From an uncultured Bacteroidales bacterium (lineage in GTDB: Bacteria; Bacteroidota; Bacteroidia; Bacteroidales; Marinilabiliaceae): a stretch of 10,870 nt of DNA. Numbering within the stretch: position 1 is the first letter of the stretch; each line of letters opens with the position of its first letter. Positions 7,001 to 10,870 of the stretch are shown here, one piece after another. The position numbers were made by a program, and so were the translations under genes. The stretch spans positions 1 to 10,870 of the forward strand of contig CALAVC010000122.1 of the NCBI GenBank assembly GCA_937892095.1. The letters run 5' to 3'. A model generated the notes under the pieces. The model had not been told where the DNA came from, did not search any database, and worked only from the letters and a program-made list of their open reading frames with translations.

Positions 7001-8650
7001 ATTGTCCTGACATTCGACGAACGCGTCAAAGTTGCCGATGGTGCCACAGCAAAGCTCGGCGACCTTATTATCGAACCATCCGTTGCTGGCAAGACTATAA
7101 CCTTTAGCTACAAGGGTCTCCAGTACAGCACAGAGTATACCTTTACTCTCGCTGCCAACTCCATTGGCGACCTAACTGATAATATGCTTGCTAGTGACAT
7201 TGCAATCAAGTTCTCTACTATGACCAAGCCTACGGTCACTCGTGGTCTCTACGATTTTGTTGTGCCTACCGATGGTTCAATCACCGAAGCTCTCAAGGCT
7301 GCCAACAATCGAGACGACAAGTCGGCACGCTTCCGCATCTTTGTGCTTAACAGTAGTGAACCCTATGTATTTGAGTCTAATGGTAAGACGACGGGCGGCG
7401 ATGGAAACGAATACGACGATCCTCGCTCCTATCTCACGGCTCCAAACGTCAGCTTCATCGGTGAAAGCATTGAAGGTGTTGTCATCACCAATGTTACCCC
7501 CGACGCTACTTGGAATAATGGCTTTGGTGCTGCTTGTCCACTCGAAGGCATAGGCAAAGGTGATGTGCTCATCATCAACAGCTCAGCGACCAATACCTAT
7601 TTCCAAAACTTGACCATCAAGACCTCTATGGGCGATGCCCACGGCAGAGACATTGCGCTTAACGACCAAAGTAACAGAACAATCTTCAAAGACGCTTGTC
7701 TATGGGGGTATCAAGATACTTATGTGTCTAACAACAGCAACGGTAAGTTCTACTTCGAAGGTGGTGTCCTTCGTGGTCGCACCGACTTCCTCTGTGGCAA
7801 GGGCGACGTCTACTACAATCAGGTTACTCTCCGTCAGGTAGCCAGTGGCTATTTGGCCGTTCCCTCTGTACCCAAGAAGTATGGCTACATATTCCAAAGC
7901 TGTAAGATAATTGGCGATGCCGATGGTGTCAACGGCACGTATACTCTCGGTCGTCCATGGGGCAGTGGCACTCCCATAGCACTCTTTATCGACACCGAAA
8001 TGGAAGTCGCTCCGTCTGCCATCGGTTGGAACGAGATGAGTGGTGGCTATCCTGCACGCTTTGCAGAGTACAATTCGCATCTATCTTCTGGGACTGTTGT
8101 CGACCTCTCTGGTCGTAAGACAATTTTTGCAGATGACAAACCCAACAACCCAATCCTTACAGCCGAAGAAGCAGCTGCCTACACTCTCGATGTCGTAATG
8201 GGTCAAGACGATGATTGGAACCCAACACTCTACACCGAACAAGCTCCCGTTGCTTCTGGTCTTGTTCTCGACGAAACCACCAATGTCCTCTCGTGGAACG
8301 GCTCCGATTACGCTCTTCTCTACGCCATTACAAAAGATGGCAACGTAGTTGCTTTCACAACCGAAGAGTCGTACGACCTCTCGTCCATCGAAGGCAATGC
8401 CGATGCTCAAAAATGGGGCATCCGTGCAGCTAACGAAATGGGTGGTTTGGGCGAAAACGTCATCCTTGGCGAAGAACCTAACAACGAAACTTCGCTTGCT
8501 AACGTCATGGCTGCCGACAAGCAGATTCTTTGTGTCGAGATATTCAACCTCGCAGGTCAGAAACTTTCAGTTCCTGCACGTGGCATGAACATTGTTCGCA
8601 CAATCTATGCCGACGGCTCCACCGATAGCCAGCGCATGATAGTTAAATAA
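4070..8650 (+). CDS. Secreted multidomain pectinesterase (CE8) with T9SS-type sorting tail
   Basis: Removes methyl esters from pectin, outside the cell or on its surface. The ATG at 4070 gives 1,526 residues and a clean signal peptide (TLLTAAFFATALVG, likely cut after AKA at 28). An in-frame ATG at 4028 would add 14 residues before it. Domains, by eye: beta-sandwich 32-176; InlB/Flg_new-type repeat 184-256; beta-sandwiches about 268-405 and 420-601; two divergent InlB-like repeats 612-684 and 690-764; beta-sandwich 769-952; SbsA/Ig-like domain 957-1052; CE8 beta-helix about 1058-1390; FN3-like 1391-1468; C-terminal sorting-like tail 1473-1526. Catalytic CE8 residues are present: Q1215-D1216 in GYQDTY, D1239 in GRTDFLCG, R1295 and W1297 in LGRPW. 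The usual QAVAL motif reads RDIAL (R1193), so its Gln is absent. The tail has IFNLAGQKL and a GMNIVRT-like strand and ends in VK, consistent with T9SS export. The CE8 call is firm; the binding roles of the sandwiches are inferred. Confidence 0.92.
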   Translation: MENDFINFFSKTLLTAAFFATALVGAKADDATFRDIKVDLTNGNLIEESEKVQWTSVQMGISVAEDGTLSRVASDATDAACVIKGKWHSDQYGWAGLEVSVPVAGCVKVTYGLGALGSDVTIKNGDVVVKTFSTKGDQWSATNSDRVVSVYYKGEATTLTFTGGSYSAYFAVEAVDESDVPSAVNISFAKDDDVVGVVPSAMQSIGIGEKVTLPSNYTLYVEGKTLTGWSDGTTTYPVGSEYTAPNDDVELKAVFTDNAVSLSDRQTEVAIKWDFQRKNGAPTISNQNNTGIYVAQANVDGNIIDVKLDFDTNNGGKLTTNNDDWVQINKGTKITIPSCKGAVVSAESYMAFGTEGETATTIDGQTDYTSSTSLSYTIASSSETIDIAVGSDIGYIKYFAVSLPYVEPDYTGKVFNDELVTISWPFASTSTLTDWTSSVAGAISVASTDWGTATINVGSRTKDPDEGLSFITFDDGGNTKLHWYLKPSKGLTFTPTTIKMYVQRFGTNKENGVVVSANVEGEESVVLGTYTARRANWADSAELKQFNWSAIPATLVNEIVLELTAEQQAALASGEGLHLYATTGLASGKAGGFADIRVIGKMNGTIAAVEKCSLSVSANIEEGGAATRYPDSDIYEKGTDVTLTAARNFGYQFLNWTNAAGDVVSTDAKFTLTLTANSVLTANFEKINTYELDYSVEGANLYMVQPSVAPTVVDGKNMYEEGTVVGLTANSYSGLVQFTDWSNGQTAGYIELTMDADKSIVANYTTSDIIAGWDFYNKGNCGRLADYFAQDNDAASFNLVKIADGSPASWLDKSTVAAGGYESMKGAAVNWTTGSASGDVGNYQWLIKANAEAFTDIKLQFDMLYNYNSYTVYNVDYSVDGGENWVNVGSVTMSGVKAVANFDGSLPEGANNAADLQIRITPDKSSSVDGTASANDGNAIAMVFLTGSPKLVNDGVAPVLVKSVPAEGANTASASGKIVLTFDERVKVADGATAKLGDLIIEPSVAGKTITFSYKGLQYSTEYTFTLAANSIGDLTDNMLASDIAIKFSTMTKPTVTRGLYDFVVPTDGSITEALKAANNRDDKSARFRIFVLNSSEPYVFESNGKTTGGDGNEYDDPRSYLTAPNVSFIGESIEGVVITNVTPDATWNNGFGAACPLEGIGKGDVLIINSSATNTYFQNLTIKTSMGDAHGRDIALNDQSNRTIFKDACLWGYQDTYVSNNSNGKFYFEGGVLRGRTDFLCGKGDVYYNQVTLRQVASGYLAVPSVPKKYGYIFQSCKIIGDADGVNGTYTLGRPWGSGTPIALFIDTEMEVAPSAIGWNEMSGGYPARFAEYNSHLSSGTVVDLSGRKTIFADDKPNNPILTAEEAAAYTLDVVMGQDDDWNPTLYTEQAPVASGLVLDETTNVLSWNGSDYALLYAITKDGNVVAFTTEESYDLSSIEGNADAQKWGIRAANEMGGLGENVILGEEPNNETSLANVMAADKQILCVEIFNLAGQKLSVPARGMNIVRTIYADGSTDSQRMIVK

Positions 8651-8675
8651 GAATCATCGTTCATGTAAATATAGG

Positions 8676-8709
8676 CGGCTTGTCACTCGTGTGGCAAGCC
8701 GTTTATTTT
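8676..8709 (+). terminator. Intrinsic terminator of the pectinesterase gene
   Basis: A 7-base perfect stem CGGCTTG (8676-8682) pairs with CAAGCCG (8695-8701), with a possible small inner CAC/GTG pairing in the loop. It is followed by a T-rich tract (TTTATTTTA) on the plus strand. It begins 26 bases after the TAA of the pectinesterase, as expected for its transcript end. Confidence 0.75.
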
Positions 8710-8727
8710 ATGAATGCATAAAATTTT

Positions 8728-8764
8728 GAGACATAGTCCTCGCCTCGTGCGAGGATTATGTCTC
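8728..8764 (-). terminator. Strong hairpin terminating dcuB (possibly bidirectional)
   Basis: The arms 8728-8743 and 8749-8764 are 16 bases each with one mismatch (a G-T type pair) and a 5-base loop, CTCGT. On the minus strand the stem is followed by AAAATTTTAT, a modest T-tract. It lies 22 bases past the dcuB stop and so probably ends that transcript. In the other direction it would back up the pectinesterase terminator. Confidence 0.65.
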
Positions 8765-8785
8765 AATTCTTAAACGTGTTAGCTC

Positions 8786-10213
8786 TTAGTAAACAATCAT
8801 AGATATGATGTAGGCCATTAGTGTCGAAACAACAATGTGTATAAGACCAGGCATCATAAATGAGTGGTTGAGTAGATATTTGCCTATGACTGTTGTGCCA
8901 GAGCGGTCGAAATTTACCGTTGCTATGTCCGAAGGATAATTGGGAATGAAAAAATATCCGTAAACCGATGGCAAGACGCCCAACAAAACAGGTCCGGGAA
9001 TTCCAAGGGAATATGCCAGCGGCAACATGGCTACGACAACAGCTCCTTGCGAATTAATCAGAACCGATACTGCAAAGAAAACAAGTGCTATCGACCACGG
9101 ATAATCAGAAACAACCGAAGTGAGTACTGCTTTCAGCTCCGTCATGTAGTTAGAAAAGAACGTATCGGCCAACCATGCAATTCCATAAATAGCAACAACT
9201 GCAACCATTCCTGATTGCCACACTGGACCACCAACAGCCTTCTTTACGTCAACTTTGCAAAATATAATCATAAGTGCAGCTGCACTTATCATGACAATCT
9301 GAATAACTATATTCATAGCAAGTGGCTTCTGGTAAATCTCTGTCATGCCAAAAGCCTGAATGCCCGATTTGACAAGTTGCTCTGGAGATATGCTCGTCCC
9401 TTCTGCTATGCTGACTGCCGTCGCACCTTTGACTGCTCGTAGTGTGTCATAACTTGGTAGCGCATTCTGAAAGATTGCAAAAAAGACTATTACGCATAGC
9501 GCACCCAGAAATATGAATACTGCGTTTTTGGCCGATTGTGGAATCTCGCGGTCGAGTGTTGTTGCCGAACCTCCGTATATATACTTGTACTGTTCAGGAT
9601 CTTGCAATTTTGCCTGAAACTGTGGGTCTTTATCAAGATCCAAACCCCTATGGTACGATGCTGCAGCCGCTGCCATAAGACCGCATATACATGCAGGAAT
9701 TGTTACCATGAGCACCTGTGGAATTGTTATGTCAAAGCTGTTCGCATTCGAAATGCTAACAAACGCCACAACAGCTGCCGCAATAGGAGAACACGTGATG
9801 CCAACCTGAGATGCAATGCTTGCCACGCCACACGGACGTTCTGGTCGAATACCCTTTTTTAGTGCTATGTCGCAAATTATTGGCATGAGTGTATATACCA
9901 CATGCCCTGTTCCGACAAGCACAGTCAAGAAAAATGTACACAGCGGTGCCAAAAACGTTATTCTGTCAGGGTGTCGACGCAACATCTTCTCTGCCAGTTG
10001 GATAAGCCAATCCATACCTCCCGATGCTTGCATAATACCTGCGCATGTTACTGCCGCTATGATTATGTATATCACATCCGTTGGTGGCGAACCGGGCTTA
10101 AGTCCAAAGCCAAAGACAAGGAGTGCAATGCCAATACCAGAAATGGCACCAAGCGCCAACGAACCATAGCGAGAGCCAACCCACAAGGCCCCAAGCACTA
10201 TGCCAAGTTGCAA
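8786..10213 (-). CDS. dcuB: Anaerobic C4-dicarboxylate transporter DcuB (5' end lost)
   Basis: An inner-membrane carrier that exchanges fumarate, malate or aspartate for succinate during fumarate respiration. About 475 residues are visible, nearly all hydrophobic helices. Family blocks agree closely with E. coli DcuB: KPGSPPTDVI (39-48), MQASGGMDWL (61-70), AEKMLRRHP (74-82), GTGHVVYTLMPII (101-113), KKGIRPERP (119-127), GLDLDKDPQFQ (190-200), a YIYGGSATTLD stretch (211-221), and near the end YPSDIATVNFDRSGTTVIGK. The loop at about 250-297 is longer than in E. coli. The frame stays open past 10213 (reading ..FFIILQLG) but no ATG occurs; the codon at 10213-10211 is TTG. By alignment the true start should be only about 5-8 residues upstream, exactly where the DNA changes character. 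I therefore treat the gene as truncated by a junction and not as TTG-started. Confidence 0.9.
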   Translation of the reverse strand: MQLGIVLGALWVGSRYGSLALGAISGIGIALLVFGFGLKPGSPPTDVIYIIIAAVTCAGIMQASGGMDWLIQLAEKMLRRHPDRITFLAPLCTFFLTVLVGTGHVVYTLMPIICDIALKKGIRPERPCGVASIASQVGITCSPIAAAVVAFVSISNANSFDITIPQVLMVTIPACICGLMAAAAASYHRGLDLDKDPQFQAKLQDPEQYKYIYGGSATTLDREIPQSAKNAVFIFLGALCVIVFFAIFQNALPSYDTLRAVKGATAVSIAEGTSISPEQLVKSGIQAFGMTEIYQKPLAMNIVIQIVMISAAALMIIFCKVDVKKAVGGPVWQSGMVAVVAIYGIAWLADTFFSNYMTELKAVLTSVVSDYPWSIALVFFAVSVLINSQGAVVVAMLPLAYSLGIPGPVLLGVLPSVYGYFFIPNYPSDIATVNFDRSGTTVIGKYLLNHSFMMPGLIHIVVSTLMAYIISMIVY

Positions 10214-10232
10214 AATGATAAAAAATGTATTA
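10205..10232. other. Composition junction, dcuB 5' end to AT-rich DNA
   Basis: To the left is moderate-GC dcuB; to the right is AT-rich DNA in the opposite coding direction. One 60-base line counted on each side gives about 47% G+C (10021-10080) and about 32% (10261-10320). The dcuB start codon and its upstream region are missing here, and the next coding sequence enters in mid-protein. The exact breakpoint is blurred by an A-rich stretch that could belong to either side. Confidence 0.6.
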
Positions 10233-10697
10233 AAAAAAGGATTAGAAAAAATAAGTTTTCCTATTGCTTTACTATTATTAGGAATTATTTTTACTGCTTT
10301 GATGCAGTCATCATCAGCTATGACTGGATTAATTATAGTTATGGTTCAAAGCAAAACTATGGAAATGTCTCATGCTCTTTTTATAATTTTAGGATGTAAT
10401 ATAGGTACATGTGTAACAGCACTTATAAGTACAATCGGTACAAGTGTTAATGCTAGAAGGACAGGTCTTATTCATTTAATGTTTAATATTTTTGGAACTA
10501 TTTTATTTACTATTGTCGTTTGGTGTGTTCAAGATTATATCGTCAAATTTTTGGAAATAGTTACCTCTAAGCCAGCAATGCAGATCGCTTGGTTCCATGT
10601 CTTTTTCAACATAATAACAACTCTGATATTATTGCCTTTTATTAATGTTCTTGTTTTTATATCTTGCAAAATAATCATCTTGAGCAGATTTAGCTAA
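10215..10697 (+). CDS. Na+/phosphate cotransporter fragment (NptA/YjbB-like)
   Basis: An internal piece of a membrane protein that imports phosphate with sodium. The repeat of the Na_Pi_cotrans family is clear: FPIALLLLGIIFTALMQSSSA, with the QSSSA motif, then LGCNIGTCVTALISTIGTS, NARRTGLIHLMFNIFGT, and later WFHVFFNIITTLILLPFINV. This corresponds to the second family repeat. The first repeat is missing on the left and the usual C-terminal PhoU-like region on the right. The open frame runs to a TAA at 10695-10697, but its last dozen or so codons overlap the minus-strand radical-SAM frame and are probably not native. The AT-rich codon use (many AAA, ATT, TTA) differs sharply from dcuB and resembles low-GC Firmicutes. 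The ATG at 10215 is unlikely to be a true start. Confidence 0.75.
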   Translation: MIKNVLKKGLEKISFPIALLLLGIIFTALMQSSSAMTGLIIVMVQSKTMEMSHALFIILGCNIGTCVTALISTIGTSVNARRTGLIHLMFNIFGTILFTIVVWCVQDYIVKFLEIVTSKPAMQIAWFHVFFNIITTLILLPFINVLVFISCKIIILSRFS

Positions 10698-10870
10698 ATC
10701 AAAACTACCGGCTCCATTAGGAAAGATTCTACAAGCATCATGCATTTCTTTTGTTCCATCTATAGAGATACTATAGCTCATATGATTTCTATAAGTATAT
10801 AATAAATCTTGAACATCCTCATTAAAATAAATAGTTCCATTAGAGGAAATAGAAATCATGAAATTTTCTG
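10629..10870 (-). CDS. Radical-SAM peptide-maturase-like protein, internal fragment
   Basis: The frame is open from the right window edge to a TAA at 10629-10631; an in-frame Met at 10859 is probably internal, since the frame continues beyond it as ..ENFMIS. Recognisable blocks are ISISSNGTIYFNEDVQDLL, then HMSYSISIDGTKEMHDACR and FPNGAGSFDLA. These match the barrel strands after the CxxxCxxC cluster motif in radical-SAM/SPASM peptide maturases. My best guess is the subgroup that acts with CXXX-repeat peptides, but the iron-sulfur motif lies outside the window. The last residues (KNKNINKRQ, about 10632-10658) look non-native and come from the neighbouring Na/Pi fragment read backwards. The codon use is AT-rich like that fragment and unlike the rest of the window. 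Confidence 0.6.
   Translation of the reverse strand, partial: ENFMISISSNGTIYFNEDVQDLLYTYRNHMSYSISIDGTKEMHDACRIFPNGAGSFDLAKSAQDDYFARYKNKNINKRQ
10650..10682. other. Second junction, between Na/Pi and radical-SAM fragments
   Basis: The plus-strand Na/Pi homology stops shortly after the LPFINV segment. The minus-strand radical-SAM homology ends after LAKSAQDDYFAR (about 10662). Two unrelated, oppositely oriented genes are therefore both cut within about 30 bases, with no transposon end or inverted repeat visible. The exact point cannot be fixed by eye. Confidence 0.5.

Noticed and set aside
6697..7092. 131-residue minus-strand ORF inside the pectinesterase gene
   Set aside because: It is a shadow of the coding frame on the other strand, low in complexity and without domain features; the same holds for the other long reverse frames at 4021-4317, 6344-6649, 7700-8080 and 8081-8410.
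9816..10169. Plus-strand ORFs opposite dcuB (for example 117 and 165 residues)
   Set aside because: They lie wholly antisense to a clearly conserved transporter and have no recognisable protein features.
10205..10870. A mobile element or genomic island at the right end
   Set aside because: No transposase, integrase, terminal inverted repeat or target duplication is visible; only cut internal gene pieces are present.
1..10870. CRISPR arrays, tRNA or rRNA genes, toxin-antitoxin or phage-defence modules
   Set aside because: No spaced direct repeats, cloverleaf-like segments or matching protein motifs were found on either strand.

Overview
The window looks like chromosomal DNA from a Gram-negative Bacteroidota, most likely a Prevotella-type gut or rumen organism. 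The grounds are a type IX secretion (T9SS) protein of the PorQ family, a very large secreted pectinesterase ending in a T9SS-like sorting tail, fermentative C4-dicarboxylate and acetate genes, and no obvious Shine-Dalgarno sequences before the starts. This assignment is inferred from protein families and gene style; no search was run.

Layout, left to right. Bases 1-422 (minus) hold the N-terminal part of phosphate acetyltransferase (pta), running off the left edge. Bases 591-2474 (minus) encode a five-helix membrane protein with a periplasmic alkaline-phosphatase-fold domain of the LTA synthase/phosphoglycerol transferase type. It sits 47 bases downstream of porQ (2522-3526, minus), so the two are probably co-transcribed. 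Between porQ and the next large gene lie a 19-bp-arm inverted repeat, an intrinsic terminator pointing left, and a possible 29-residue membrane peptide gene (3782-3871, minus) that the terminator would serve. Bases 4070-8650 (plus) encode a multidomain secreted pectinesterase of about 1,526 residues. Two hairpins separate it from a convergent dcuB (8786-10213, minus), a fumarate/succinate antiporter.

The right end is different. From about base 10,214 the DNA becomes AT-rich. It carries an internal fragment of a Na+/phosphate cotransporter on the plus strand, then an internal fragment of a radical-SAM protein on the minus strand. dcuB loses its start at the first boundary, and both fragments are cut at the second boundary near 10,650-10,680. 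This is most easily read as a chimeric contig end carrying Firmicutes-like DNA, not as a native locus.

How the genes fit together: pta (acetate formation with ATP yield) and dcuB (fumarate uptake and succinate export) fit anaerobic mixed-acid fermentation. The pectinesterase would de-esterify plant pectin at the cell surface or outside the cell after export through the T9SS, of which PorQ is an outer-membrane component. I found no clear undescribed defence, mobile or RNA system. The least explained native items are the small hydrophobic ORF with its own terminator, the long inverted repeat upstream of porQ, and the domain architecture of the pectinesterase.
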